Counted from the stretch's first letter, positions 12,084 to 20,905 are shown. The stretch is 64,000 nucleotides of DNA from Planctomycetaceae bacterium (GCA_020638995.1 JACKHM010000001.1:3286001-3350000); one strand, 5' to 3'. The notes: generated by a model not told the origin, from the sequence alone. Numbers and translations are program-made.

Positions 12084-12977
12084 ATGCCCATCTCGTTCAA
12101 CTGTCCTCATTGCGGTACTTCAACGCAAGTTGCAGATCAATACGCGGGGCAGAGTGGTCCCTGCAAGTCTTGTGGCAACACGATCCAGATCCCGCTTGCC
12201 GGCGGATACCAGGGAAAGTCTGCTCCGGCACCGAACCGATCGTCGTCCTCGACGGGCACCATCATCATTGTCGTCGCATTGATCGCTGTGATCGGGGCGG
12301 TAACTGTAGGCGGAGTGCTGGTCGCTCTATTACTTCCAGCGGTTCAAGCAGCGCGAGAAGCGGCTCGCCGGGCTCAATGCTCGAACAACCTCAAACAGGT
12401 TGCGCTCGCCATGCACAACTATCACGATACCTATAAGTCATTTCCTCCCGCTTATACTGTCGACGCAGACGGCAACAAGTTACACAGCTGGCGAACTTTG
12501 CTTCTGCCGTTCCTCGAACAGGCCGCGCTCTACGACCAGATTGATCTCGATAAACCATGGGACGCACCCGAAAACCAACACATTGTCGACACGGTGATTT
12601 CAACCTATACATGTCCGTCGAGTCCAAACCAGATGATGCCGTACACAAATTACATGGTGATTGTAGGGCCGGGCGCAGTGTTCGAAGGCGCGCAACCGAT
12701 CGCGATTCGTGATATTACCGATGGCACTTCGAATACAATCCTCGTCGTGGAAGTTGAGGGCCAGCAAGTTCCGTGGATGGAGCCCACCGATTTGTCGCTT
12801 GAACAGATGCAAATGGCGATCAACGGAGGATTGACCGAACCTGGCAGCAATCACCCAGGCGGCTTTCAGTCTGCATTAGCGGACGGTTCGATACGCTTCA
12901 TTGCGGCCACGATCGACCCAAACCTGCTCCGGAATCTAATTACTCGCAACGATGGGCAACCTATCCAAAGCTTCTAG
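12084..12977 (+). CDS. Zinc-ribbon / DUF1559 hybrid membrane protein
   Basis: A 297-residue protein. The N-terminus is a zinc ribbon (CPHC at 7-10, CKSC at 27-30), followed by a Ser/Ala-rich linker and one membrane helix (about 55-80). The DUF1559 hallmark comes next: LLLPAVQAAREAARRAQC, SNNLKQVALAMHNYHDTY, and near the end HPGGFQSALADGSIRFIA. Ordinary planctomycete DUF1559 proteins start with a type IV prepilin leader (GFTLVELLVVIAIIG). Here that leader is replaced by the zinc ribbon and a generic membrane helix, so prepilin-peptidase processing looks lost. Topology is probably ribbon inside, DUF1559 outside. Function unknown. Confidence 0.88.
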   Translation: MPISFNCPHCGTSTQVADQYAGQSGPCKSCGNTIQIPLAGGYQGKSAPAPNRSSSSTGTIIIVVALIAVIGAVTVGGVLVALLLPAVQAAREAARRAQCSNNLKQVALAMHNYHDTYKSFPPAYTVDADGNKLHSWRTLLLPFLEQAALYDQIDLDKPWDAPENQHIVDTVISTYTCPSSPNQMMPYTNYMVIVGPGAVFEGAQPIAIRDITDGTSNTILVVEVEGQQVPWMEPTDLSLEQMQMAINGGLTEPGSNHPGGFQSALADGSIRFIAATIDPNLLRNLITRNDGQPIQSF

Positions 12978-13105
12978 TCGAAGTCGAACGTAAGACTCAT
13001 CCTTCGAATCTCGCGCAGGTGGCCAGCACTTTCCACGCTATGAAAGGTCGTCACTTGGCAAGTGTTGTCCAGGTCTGACCCGTTGGCGAAACGCGATTCG
13101 CGGGC

Positions 13106-14098
13106 TCAGTTGGCTAGATCTTCTGTACCGGGAATGAAGTGCGGGAAGTCGTCTTTCAGCTGAATCTCCGCGCCCGAGTGTTCTTTTGAAGCGGCCCAAT
13201 CGAAAAGGTAGACGGAGATCGCCGTCGTTAACGCCTGACGTTCCTCGGCCCAAGTACGCTGTCCCGGTTCGATTTCGAGGCAGCGGATCAGATGAACGCC
13301 AAACGGCGTGACAATCGGATCGCTGACCTCATGCTCACTCAGGGCAAACGCTGCTCGCGAGAAAGCCTCGTGCATGGGCTGGTGGCGATCAATGAAGCCA
13401 ATGTCACCGCCTTGGCTAGCCGTCGGTGCTATTGAATGGAGTTTTGCCGCTTCTTCAAAACTGATTTGACCCTGGACGATCGAATCGCGAATCTTGTTAG
13501 CACGCTGCACGGTCTCCATGTATTCGGCTTCCGCTCCCACCTTGAGCAGGATGTGCGCGACTCGCATCCGAGTGCCGTCAAAATCACGCCGGTGGTCATT
13601 GAAGTACCGCTCGAGATTGTCGTCAGTCAAGTAGCGATCGAGAAACTTCCGCCAGCTGATCTGCCATTCCAGCAAACGTCGCATTTCCGCGTCGGTCATT
13701 CCAATCGAATCGACATGTTTGGCGAGCGAGATCTCTCGAGACTCCAAGCGTTTCTCCAGACGACTCACTTCCAGATCGATCTCGGCTTTGGACGCCGCTC
13801 GATCGGTTGCCCTGAGCCACTGAATGATCAAACGGCGATCAACGAGTTGCGCGAGGGTTTTCGCTTGCAAGTAGGGACGCGCGGAATCGGCAATTCTTCG
13901 TGTCCCGAAAGCAGTTTGCAGTTCGCGTTGGACCTCTCGAAGGTAGATTTGCTCGCCATTAACCGTCGCGACGACTTCAGTATCGTCAACGTCCTCTTGA
14001 GCCTTACACAGCGAAGACGCTTGGAATAGCAGTACACTAACGCTGATCGGTCCAAGCCAGCAGTGGTGGTGGCCAGCGAATCCAGTTGATGTTCTCAC
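13106..14098 (-). CDS. Parvulin-type peptidyl-prolyl isomerase, exported
   Basis: A 330-residue SurA/PrsA-like foldase. An N-terminal hydrophobic segment (PISVSVLLFQASSLC) is followed by a SurA_N-like helical region (VATVNGEQIYLREVQRELQ) and a parvulin domain (about 205-300) with RVAHILLKVG, GGDIGFIDRHQPMHEAF, and VSDPIVTPFGVHLIRC. I chose GTG at 14098, not the longer ATG at 14176. The GTG overlaps the upstream stop as GTGA and puts the signal segment near the N-terminus, whereas the longer form begins with non-signal sequence inside the upstream gene. It is third in a coupled operon with cpaF and an unknown protein, and probably folds exported proteins. Confidence 0.88.
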   Translation of the reverse strand: MRTSTGFAGHHHCWLGPISVSVLLFQASSLCKAQEDVDDTEVVATVNGEQIYLREVQRELQTAFGTRRIADSARPYLQAKTLAQLVDRRLIIQWLRATDRAASKAEIDLEVSRLEKRLESREISLAKHVDSIGMTDAEMRRLLEWQISWRKFLDRYLTDDNLERYFNDHRRDFDGTRMRVAHILLKVGAEAEYMETVQRANKIRDSIVQGQISFEEAAKLHSIAPTASQGGDIGFIDRHQPMHEAFSRAAFALSEHEVSDPIVTPFGVHLIRCLEIEPGQRTWAEERQALTTAISVYLFDWAASKEHSGAEIQLKDDFPHFIPGTEDLAN

Positions 14099-15351
14099 GG
14101 CAGTTCGATGTCTTTCAATTCGTACTCGACGGGCAACTGCAGTATGAGAGCAGGCGTCTTGTACACGAACGTGCACCCTTCAGGCCCATCCGGCAAATCA
14201 AACAAGTAAGCGATTCCGACCTCACTGGTTCCTTGTCGCGTTGCTTGTAATCCGACGTTGTCCAGCCGCCTACCATTTTTGTCAGTCAGGTAAGCTTCGT
14301 TTCGATAGACCCAACCACGATGCGATTCCAGAGCATTTGCAGCATCATCGAAACGAAGCGCCATTCGTGCTTCGTACAGGTCGACGTTCTTGCGAAGTCG
14401 CTCGAACGTGACGACAACGCCCGCTCGCTCTTGTTCCACGTCGCGGGCGGTCGCGACGTTGGCGAACTCAAACGACTCGACGCGTCCTGGCACCAAAGCG
14501 GTGAATCGTCCTTTGAGCGAACCAATTCGCTTTGACTCACGACTTGCCAGTTCCAGTGGAATTCCAAACTCGACTGCGGACATACCCAGCTCGGCGGAAG
14601 CGTTCAACGCACCTTGTGAACCGGTTATGGAGAGTTCCTCGCCGCGATCGTCCAACACGGTGATCTCGCTGAGTTGCTGGCGTAATGCGATGGGCATCAC
14701 ACGCGGCTCCCAAGCGACACTAACGCTCAGACGCATCCCGTTAACGGCTGGATTTCGAAGGTCGCGACGCGACTCGACGCGCAAAGCTTCTAGCCGAAAG
14801 ACGCCCGAGTAAACGCCTGCATTCACCCTGGGTGACTCACCGTCCGGACGCGTAGTCAGCACGATGGCACTCGCCTCACCACCAAACTCATTGATGTTCA
14901 ATTTTGCTTGGTCAAGCACTTCGTCCAAGGCCCGCCAATACGGAGTCTTGTTGAAGGCGACCTTAACGTCGCCGCCGCGCCGTTGGTAACCGGTAACCTG
15001 ATTGCCGGTCTGTTCGTACATCGCCTGAAGAGCGCTGCCCAGGGACATCTCGCCTTCGAGGGTCACGTGACTTGGCTGGGCGATCGATTCAGCGGTCGCC
15101 GTTTCCAGTGTTTTGCGGACGCGGCCCAACCGTTCTTTCACTTCGGCCGGAGTACGCGGCGTGATAAGTGGCAGGAGATTGAGAACTTCCGGGCCGAGTT
15201 TAATTAAAGCCTCTTCGGCCGCTTCCCGTTCCGACCGCTGGTTGCTGTCGAGCTGGAGGACGAGCCGATTAACCTCAGCTTTCAATCCGGCTTCCGGGCT
15301 AACTGTTTGCGCCGACAGTAGGACTAATAAGGCGGTCGTGACTGCACTCAT
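14095..15351 (-). CDS. Secreted protein of unknown function, HEAT-like N-terminus
   Basis: A 418-residue protein with a signal peptide (TTALLVLLSAQTVSPEA). A helical stretch that looks like one or two HEAT-type repeats follows (LQLDSNQRSEREAAEEALIKLG, residues about 30-55). A short STN- or secretin-like segment comes next (MSLGSALQAMYEQTGNQV to YWRALDEVLDQAKLNINEF), then a beta-rich C-terminal half. I do not recognise a characterised family. The ATG overlaps the cpaF stop (ATGA) and its own stop overlaps the next gene (GTGA), so all three are likely translated together. The STN-like piece and cpaF hint at a link to envelope secretion, but that is inference. Confidence 0.8.
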   Translation of the reverse strand: MSAVTTALLVLLSAQTVSPEAGLKAEVNRLVLQLDSNQRSEREAAEEALIKLGPEVLNLLPLITPRTPAEVKERLGRVRKTLETATAESIAQPSHVTLEGEMSLGSALQAMYEQTGNQVTGYQRRGGDVKVAFNKTPYWRALDEVLDQAKLNINEFGGEASAIVLTTRPDGESPRVNAGVYSGVFRLEALRVESRRDLRNPAVNGMRLSVSVAWEPRVMPIALRQQLSEITVLDDRGEELSITGSQGALNASAELGMSAVEFGIPLELASRESKRIGSLKGRFTALVPGRVESFEFANVATARDVEQERAGVVVTFERLRKNVDLYEARMALRFDDAANALESHRGWVYRNEAYLTDKNGRRLDNVGLQATRQGTSEVGIAYLFDLPDGPEGCTFVYKTPALILQLPVEYELKDIELP

Positions 15352-16496
15352 GACTTCTCTCCCGGATTTGACGAGCTTGCCGCAGGAGCCCCCCAGACCT
15401 TCTTGCTGAACTTGATTCGGTCGTACATCCCATGCTGTTTCGGTTCATTCGCGAAAGTCGGAGCATGTCCTGTAAACGCTAGATTAGCGATCAAGCGGCC
15501 ATCCTTCGCTTTGCCGGTAAGGTGACACTCGAATACATCCCGCGTTTCATAGTTTCCGTCGATGCCCACGCCCATCACTTCGGTGATGCGACTGATTTTT
15601 CGCGAACCGTCTTCCGAGTAGCGGTCAAGCTGTACGATCAGGTCGATCGCCGACCCGACTTGAGCTCGCGCAACATGCACGGGAATTTCGACGTCGGACA
15701 TCATAGACAGCGTCTCGAGACGCACCAGCGCGTCGCGCGTGGAGTTCGCGTGAACGGTTGTTAAACTACCTGAGTGGCCGCTGAGCATCGCCTGCAACAT
15801 GTCGAGCGCCTCGCCACCTCGCACTTCCCCGACGATGATTCGATCGGGACGCATACGGAGCGATGCGACGAATAACTGGCGGATCGTCAATTCACCGCGC
15901 CCGTATTGATCCGGGCGTTGCACTTCCAAGTAGATGCAATGCCTTTGTCGAAGCTTCAGCTCGGAAGTGTCCTCGATGACGATGATACGTTCTTCTTCCG
16001 GTACTGCCGTTGTGACCGCTCCCAGTAGCGAAGTCTTCCCAGTGCCGGTTCCGCCCGAGACGATTATATTCTTTCGCAATCGAACACAGATTTCTAGAAA
16101 CTCTCGTGCTTCTTCGTTCAATGATCCGAAACGAATCAGATCTTCGAGCGACAGGCCACCGAGTGTAAACTTTCGGATTGTCAAACAAGTGCCAGTGCGG
16201 CAACCGGGCGGAATGATCGCGTGGACGCGCGAACCGTCGGGCAGGCGAGCGTCCAGGATTGGATGCTCTTGGTCGATCTTTCGTCCAACCCATTGAGCGA
16301 TGTTGTGGACCGCCGAGAGAATCGCATCTTCCGTCTCGAATCGGACCTCTGTCTCAAACAACTGCCCCGCCCGCTCGATATAAACTCGGTCAAAGCGGTT
16401 CACCATGATCTCGGTGACACTGTTGTCGTCAAGCAAATGCGCGATGGGGCTCAGAAAATACCCAACGCTTGCCTCGAAGATGGCTTCTCGTGTCAT
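15348..16496 (-). CDS. cpaF: CpaF/TadA-type secretion ATPase
   Basis: A 382-residue AAA-type ATPase of the GspE/VirB11/CpaF family, powering tight-adherence pili or related export. Seen are IAHLLDDNSVTEIMVNRFDRVYIE, the Walker A motif GGTGTGKTS (about residue 150), IIVIEDTSELKL, and RMRPDRIIVGEVRGGEALDML with the His box LTTVHANS. No tad/cpa partner genes (cpaB, cpaC, tadB, tadC, prepilin) lie within the window. Instead it leads an operon with an unknown exported protein and a parvulin foldase. The gene starts about 110 bp from the divergent cdsA. Confidence 0.92.
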   Translation of the reverse strand: MTREAIFEASVGYFLSPIAHLLDDNSVTEIMVNRFDRVYIERAGQLFETEVRFETEDAILSAVHNIAQWVGRKIDQEHPILDARLPDGSRVHAIIPPGCRTGTCLTIRKFTLGGLSLEDLIRFGSLNEEAREFLEICVRLRKNIIVSGGTGTGKTSLLGAVTTAVPEEERIIVIEDTSELKLRQRHCIYLEVQRPDQYGRGELTIRQLFVASLRMRPDRIIVGEVRGGEALDMLQAMLSGHSGSLTTVHANSTRDALVRLETLSMMSDVEIPVHVARAQVGSAIDLIVQLDRYSEDGSRKISRITEVMGVGIDGNYETRDVFECHLTGKAKDGRLIANLAFTGHAPTFANEPKQHGMYDRIKFSKKVWGAPAASSSNPGEKS

Positions 16497-16607
16497 ACGC
16501 TTTATGATCGTTCTCTGGTGTCAGACAGTCAACGCACCGATCAATCGAGCGGCTACCAAGCTAGTTGCCTGGACGCGATGTTTATGTGTGTAATAGAACT
16601 ATAACTT

Positions 16608-17630
16608 GTGCCGCGATTGCGAACCGCTGATATGAACGCATTGGCCAAATATATCAATGTTCAGCCGAATTTGCTGTGGGCGATCAGTGTGATACTTTGC
16701 AGCCTGCTTGCAGGCACGGTGGTCCGCGTCATTTGGATAGCCGCTTTGCCCACCGACCACGATCGCGATCGGCTCGCGAGCTTGAAAACGTGGTGGTCGC
16801 TCGTCCTGCTGTTCTGTGGCGCTGTACTATCCGGGCGAGCTGCCGTAGGTGTGTTGTTCGCAGTCGTTAGCTTTCTCGGGTTACGAGAGTTCCGTCGGTT
16901 AACGAATCGTGACACAGGCACTAACGTCTCCGGATACTGGGTTTACGTCTTAATACCGTTGCAATTCCTGTGGGTTGTGCTTGGCTGGTTCGAACCGTTC
17001 TGGGTTACGGTTCCCGTGGCGAGTCTGCTGACGATTGCTGGAACAGCGGCAGCCTCCGGTCAAACCAAAGGTTTCGTACGACAGGTGACATTCACGACGT
17101 GGGGCGTAATGATGACGGTCTTTTGTGTGTCTCATGCGGCGATGCTATTGTCACTTCCCGAGTCGAGCAATCAAGTCGCGGGCAACGCTGGCTGGATTGT
17201 GTACCTAGTTCTGTTGACCGAATCGAACGATATCTCACAAGCACTATGGGGACGCCAGTTTGGGAGGCACAAAGTGACACCACACGTCTCTCCGCACAAA
17301 ACCTGGGAGGGATTGTTGCTTGGAATCTGCACGACAGTAATTCTGGCGGTTGGCCTCGCACCACTGCTCACTTCGTTACACGATGGCCCAATTCGCAACG
17401 TCAATCCGGCTGTTCGCGACATCCCAATTTTGTGGTCCGCGTTGGCGGGATTCTTGATCGCTATCGGCGGCTTCTTCGGAGACATCACGATGTCGGCGCT
17501 AAAGCGAGACGTTGGTGTGAAAGACAGCAGCACACTGCTCCCTGGGCAAGGCGGCATTTTGGATCGAATCGATAGCTTGATATTCACCGCCCCCGTATTT
17601 TTCTACTACGTGTACTGGCTATTTGCATAA
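16608..17630 (+). CDS. cdsA: Phosphatidate cytidylyltransferase
   Basis: About 340 residues with eight or so membrane helices. CdsA makes CDP-diacylglycerol from phosphatidic acid and CTP at the inner membrane. The family signature sits at the C-terminus: DITMSALKRDVGVKDSSTLLPGQGGILDRIDSL. Also typical are LLTESNDISQALWGRQFGRHKVTPHVSPHKTWEG. The reading frame opens at GTG 16608, with an ATG at 16632 that would give MNALAKYINVQPNLLW; neither has a clear Shine-Dalgarno site. It stands alone, divergent from cpaF. Confidence 0.93.
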   Translation: MPRLRTADMNALAKYINVQPNLLWAISVILCSLLAGTVVRVIWIAALPTDHDRDRLASLKTWWSLVLLFCGAVLSGRAAVGVLFAVVSFLGLREFRRLTNRDTGTNVSGYWVYVLIPLQFLWVVLGWFEPFWVTVPVASLLTIAGTAAASGQTKGFVRQVTFTTWGVMMTVFCVSHAAMLLSLPESSNQVAGNAGWIVYLVLLTESNDISQALWGRQFGRHKVTPHVSPHKTWEGLLLGICTTVILAVGLAPLLTSLHDGPIRNVNPAVRDIPILWSALAGFLIAIGGFFGDITMSALKRDVGVKDSSTLLPGQGGILDRIDSLIFTAPVFFYYVYWLFA

Positions 17631-17749
17631 GTCGCGTAGAATCACCGAAGTCCAATATCGAGTTTTGAATGGAATAGTGGTGCCAAGCCCTTTGTGTGTG
17701 ATCGCCACTTTGAATCTCGCCGACTGAAATCCGGCGCGCAGTTTTGCCG

Positions 17750-19000
17750 CTACATGAAGTTAGGAGTATGCAAATCGGACAAGGTGCGTGCTTGTTCCGC
17801 CGTAAATCCGGCATGTTCCAGCCGCTTCACGCGACTCTCGTGCATCGTGTCCAGAAGTTCGCGAAACGCTTCGTGCCCACGGGCGATTGCCTTCGTGTCT
17901 GTACTACCAGCCGCGAGTATGGTTAGCCCATCTTGTAGCGGCGCGGGTGCGCCGCTGACATTAGACAAGGTTACTGCTCGGCGTCGAACGGCAGCTTCCA
18001 AGCGGTGATAGAGCGTAGTGTCGTGTGCCAAGGCATGGCGGACGTGGACGAGGCCGAAATGGACGTGCCGCGCTTCGTCGCTGCGAGCTCGGCGAACAAC
18101 TTCGGCGGTGACTTCATCCGGGGCGTGTTCTTCGATGAAAGTTAGCAGATCTAGAAAGGTTCCTTCACCGAGTACGGAGAGCAAGAACGCGGCTTCGGTA
18201 AAGTCTTCAAGTTCCAAGAGCGACAGCAATGACTGTGAAGTCGTAGCTGAAGAGACTCCGAGTCCTCCGCCTCCCGCTCTCGCTCGCTTCAGGAACACGT
18301 CGATGTGACGAGCCTCGTCGGCCATTTGAGACGACAAGAACATTGCCGTTTCAACATACGCCGGATGGATGCGGGAGATAAATTTAGAGGGAAGGTAGAG
18401 CGCGGACAGTTCGTTCTCGGCCAAGAATGTAAAGACTTGACCGAGCGCGCGTTCGATGACGTCTGGCAGCTTTGGTGTTTTCTGCCAAGGAATGTCTGTG
18501 TTTGCGTTCCACTGGGCCGCGACGGCTTGATCATAGAGTTTGGCGATTTCGGGTGGCGAAACGTGTTCGCGGTCAAGCAGCGAGAATGGGTAGCGCGGGC
18601 CGCCCGGTTCGACTTGCGCCCCGCGCGGAGCAAAGCCGCTGGTAGGGTCCGCGCGTTCCGGCATGGGGATCGCCTTGAGTACATCGTCCGCAAATATCTG
18701 GCCGTCGTGTTGAGGCAGCGTGATGTTGCACTCACGTTTGCCGCGCGGCAGCGACAGCGATCCTCGTGCTATCAGATGACGGTCGTAGCCGGAATCGATC
18801 CATTGCCGTTCCCGGTATTCGTGATGCTGGAGCTGGCACCAACGCGGCAAGTCGTCTCGTAGCGATCGGTTGACGGAGTTAACCGCCAGTACGCCGCCTG
18901 GCTCCAGCAAGTCAAGCGCTGGGCGAACCAACGCCAGCAAACCTGCTCCCAGAGCGAGGTCACCACCATCGATTGCTAAAGCTGCGTTGTCGTTTTGCAC
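17750..19000 (-). CDS. TusA-like domain fused to ferritin-like diiron protein
   Basis: A 416-residue fusion. Residues 1-65 resemble the TusA/SirA fold (IDGGDLALGAGLLALVRPALDLLEPGGVLAV, then LPRWCQLQHHEY), but the active-site Cys-Pro element is absent. Residues 145-400 form a four-helix diiron bundle with ligand pattern E195 or E197, E229 and H232 (DEARH), E279, and E309 and H312 (DEARH). Paired DEARH motifs are typical of ferritin-like oxygenases such as the AurF and R2-like families. The start is GTG at 19000; the next in-frame codon upstream that is not sense is a TGA, and no other start lies between. Last gene of a four-gene minus-strand cluster; 72 bp after the PhnD-like gene. Reaction unknown. 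Confidence 0.82.
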   Translation of the reverse strand: MQNDNAALAIDGGDLALGAGLLALVRPALDLLEPGGVLAVNSVNRSLRDDLPRWCQLQHHEYRERQWIDSGYDRHLIARGSLSLPRGKRECNITLPQHDGQIFADDVLKAIPMPERADPTSGFAPRGAQVEPGGPRYPFSLLDREHVSPPEIAKLYDQAVAAQWNANTDIPWQKTPKLPDVIERALGQVFTFLAENELSALYLPSKFISRIHPAYVETAMFLSSQMADEARHIDVFLKRARAGGGGLGVSSATTSQSLLSLLELEDFTEAAFLLSVLGEGTFLDLLTFIEEHAPDEVTAEVVRRARSDEARHVHFGLVHVRHALAHDTTLYHRLEAAVRRRAVTLSNVSGAPAPLQDGLTILAAGSTDTKAIARGHEAFRELLDTMHESRVKRLEHAGFTAEQARTLSDLHTPNFM

Positions 19001-19072
19001 GGATTCCTCGTCGCCGAACTCGCATCAGCTCAGTCAGGCTGCCTCGGCTGGATTCCATCGAATCCAGATGCG

Positions 19073-19879
19073 CTACGGCATAGGATTGGCGATCGCATCG
19101 CGTAGGCTGTTGTATCCTTCCTCGCGGGGCGGCATCCACACCTTCAAACCTTCCAGTTCCAACAGCCTGCGGTGCTCGGGTACGTCCCACCTCATTCCAA
19201 ACAAAGCCCCCTGGAAGCGTTCGACTTTGCCTGGGTCGAGAGTGGGTAGTGCATCGAACATGCAATGATCATATGGCGGGGTGGTCCAAAGTGAGCGAAT
19301 CAAGTTCGCGTCGACATGGCCGGCGGCTTGTTCGTTGACCCAAATAAGATCGCCGATTGTCCCTGCTTCCGCTCGTCCATCGGCAACCGCCTCTAGGACC
19401 TCGATTTCACTGCTGCCGGTGTCACCGTGTTTGCCGACGTCCGAATCGAACTTCAACAACTTTACTGCCGCCAGGTCGACGCCTTCGGAACGAAGGAAGT
19501 GTAGAGGTAGAATGCGAGCCTGCGTTGAATCACGACTGCCAACCGCCAGTCTTTTGCCTTCCAAATCCTTAAGCGTGTTGATGCCCGAATCGCTTCTAAT
19601 GACGACACGCGAGTGGAAGTCTTGATCCGTGTCTCGCATGCCCAGCGACAGAGATCGACCGTCGGTGTGTTTCTGCACACGCACATGCGCCAGCGGCGTG
19701 TTCCACGCAATGTCGATGTGGCCCTTCAGCAGCAACTCGACCTGACGTTCGTAGTTTGAGAACAGCACGAAATCCATCGGGGCACCGTTTTGATTGAAGT
19801 GCTCTCGAATGCCTTCCCAAATCGTTACAACCTTGGCGTCGTAGGCGACAGCGCCCAACAGAATCGTATCGTTACTCAC
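19073..19879 (-). CDS. PhnD-like phosphonate/phosphite-binding family protein, no signal peptide
   Basis: A 268-residue periplasmic-binding-protein fold of the PhnD/SsuA/transferrin type: ILLGAVAYDAKVVTIWEGIREHF, HIDIAWNTPLAHVRVQKH, SRVVIRSDSGINTLKDLEGKRLAVGSRDSTQARILPLHFL, and VADGRAEAGTIGDLIW. Unlike transporter-linked members it has no signal peptide or lipobox, and no ABC permease or ATPase gene is nearby. It probably works in the cytoplasm as a ligand-binding or sensor protein. It sits between the phosphatase-cytochrome gene (63 bp away) and the TusA/diiron gene (72 bp away). The start is GTG. Confidence 0.88.
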   Translation of the reverse strand: MSNDTILLGAVAYDAKVVTIWEGIREHFNQNGAPMDFVLFSNYERQVELLLKGHIDIAWNTPLAHVRVQKHTDGRSLSLGMRDTDQDFHSRVVIRSDSGINTLKDLEGKRLAVGSRDSTQARILPLHFLRSEGVDLAAVKLLKFDSDVGKHGDTGSSEIEVLEAVADGRAEAGTIGDLIWVNEQAAGHVDANLIRSLWTTPPYDHCMFDALPTLDPGKVERFQGALFGMRWDVPEHRRLLELEGLKVWMPPREEGYNSLRDAIANPMP

Positions 19880-19942
19880 AATCGTTCTATCCGTGTTACA
19901 AGAGAGCCAGTTGCGGGCACAGCGAGTCAGCGATGTTCCGAA

Positions 19943-20905
19943 TCAATCGCGATGTGCGCGATGGCAGTGTCGGCAGTCGTGGTGAATCACAGCGAGGGAT
20001 TCCGACCGCCGCTTACTTAAATCATCCTCTGTCGCGTTCTTGGGCTGGCGGCGGAGTTGTTCCTCCAACAATCGCACATTCGCTATGGAGCTTTTTAAGA
20101 GTTCGCGGAACGCCGATGTTCGTGCGAGGACCTCCTCGGTTCGCATAAGCTCCGTGTAGTGCTCTCGAAGCAACAGAGCTTCGTGCTGAGGCGTCAAGTC
20201 CTTATGTTTTGCGGGTGATTGCCACCCGGCGGCTTCGATGAGCCTTAAGTTATCGAATGTTCGTTCAATTTGTACCATGGCCGTCGCAAGCGGCGGCACT
20301 TCGACCGCTTCGCGATAGTCCACGACCACTGCATCGAGCTCATCGCATCGCCCAGTCGAAGCCACCACTTTATAGAGGCCTTGATAGTCGGGGCTCGTCC
20401 CCGCCAAACGCAATACTTCGAGCCCCACCTGATGATCGAGGTATCCGGCGCCGATGCAGGCGACGACCGCGGCAGCAGGACTGCGATGCTTGCCATGATG
20501 ACAGTGAATGTAGATCGGCCCGGGCAAATCATGAACCGCCTTGGCCAGCTCGAGACTTCGCTGACCCGAGATGCCATCGTACCCATGCGGCAGATGTACG
20601 TAGCGCAATCCGTACTTTTCCGCGAGCGCTAACTCTGGTTTGGCGCCATCGACGCTGATTACCGTTCGTACTCCAAGATCATGTAACGCCTGAAACCCGG
20701 CATCACCATCGGGTTGACCTCCTGAGATCACTTTGGCGTGCAAGCGATGGGCGTTTGGAAGTGATGGGATCGACAATAGCGCCATGCCCGAGGTTGGAGG
20801 CGACGGTTGCTCGCCCATGACAAGCGACGCCGCGACGAAGCAAATCCCCGTGGCAAGGGCCATCCGCATGCAAATCATCAAGCCAGACTTCTTCATAAGC
20901 AACAT
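19943..20905 (-). CDS. Tyrosine-phosphatase-like domain fused to cytochrome c'-like domain
   Basis: A 320-residue exported protein with signal peptide at about 1-31 (MALATGICFVAASLVMG). Residues about 45-190 are a DSP/tyrosine-phosphatase-like domain: VISGGQPDGDAGFQALHDLGVRTVISVDG, with the CX5R loop IHCHHGKHRS and catalytic Cys135. Residues about 205-320 are helical and end in DCRHCHRAHRD. A C-terminal CXXCH followed by an Arg two or three residues on is the signature of cytochrome c'/c-556 (C311, C314, H315). ATG codons at 20905 and 20896 both precede the signal; a TTG at 20941 is less likely. I infer a haem-containing periplasmic phosphatase or sensor. The substrate is unknown. Confidence 0.8.
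   Translation of the reverse strand: MLLMKKSGLMICMRMALATGICFVAASLVMGEQPSPPTSGMALLSIPSLPNAHRLHAKVISGGQPDGDAGFQALHDLGVRTVISVDGAKPELALAEKYGLRYVHLPHGYDGISGQRSLELAKAVHDLPGPIYIHCHHGKHRSPAAAVVACIGAGYLDHQVGLEVLRLAGTSPDYQGLYKVVASTGRCDELDAVVVDYREAVEVPPLATAMVQIERTFDNLRLIEAAGWQSPAKHKDLTPQHEALLLREHYTELMRTEEVLARTSAFRELLKSSIANVRLLEEQLRRQPKNATEDDLSKRRSESLAVIHHDCRHCHRAHRD

Noticed and set aside
13436..14029. 197-codon plus-strand frame opposite the parvulin gene
   Set aside because: It has no recognisable domain and lies antisense to a supported gene.
14099..14176. Longer parvulin start at ATG 14176
   Set aside because: The extra 26 residues are His/Arg-rich, lie inside the upstream gene and would push the signal segment inward. 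GTG 14098 with a GTGA overlap fits better.
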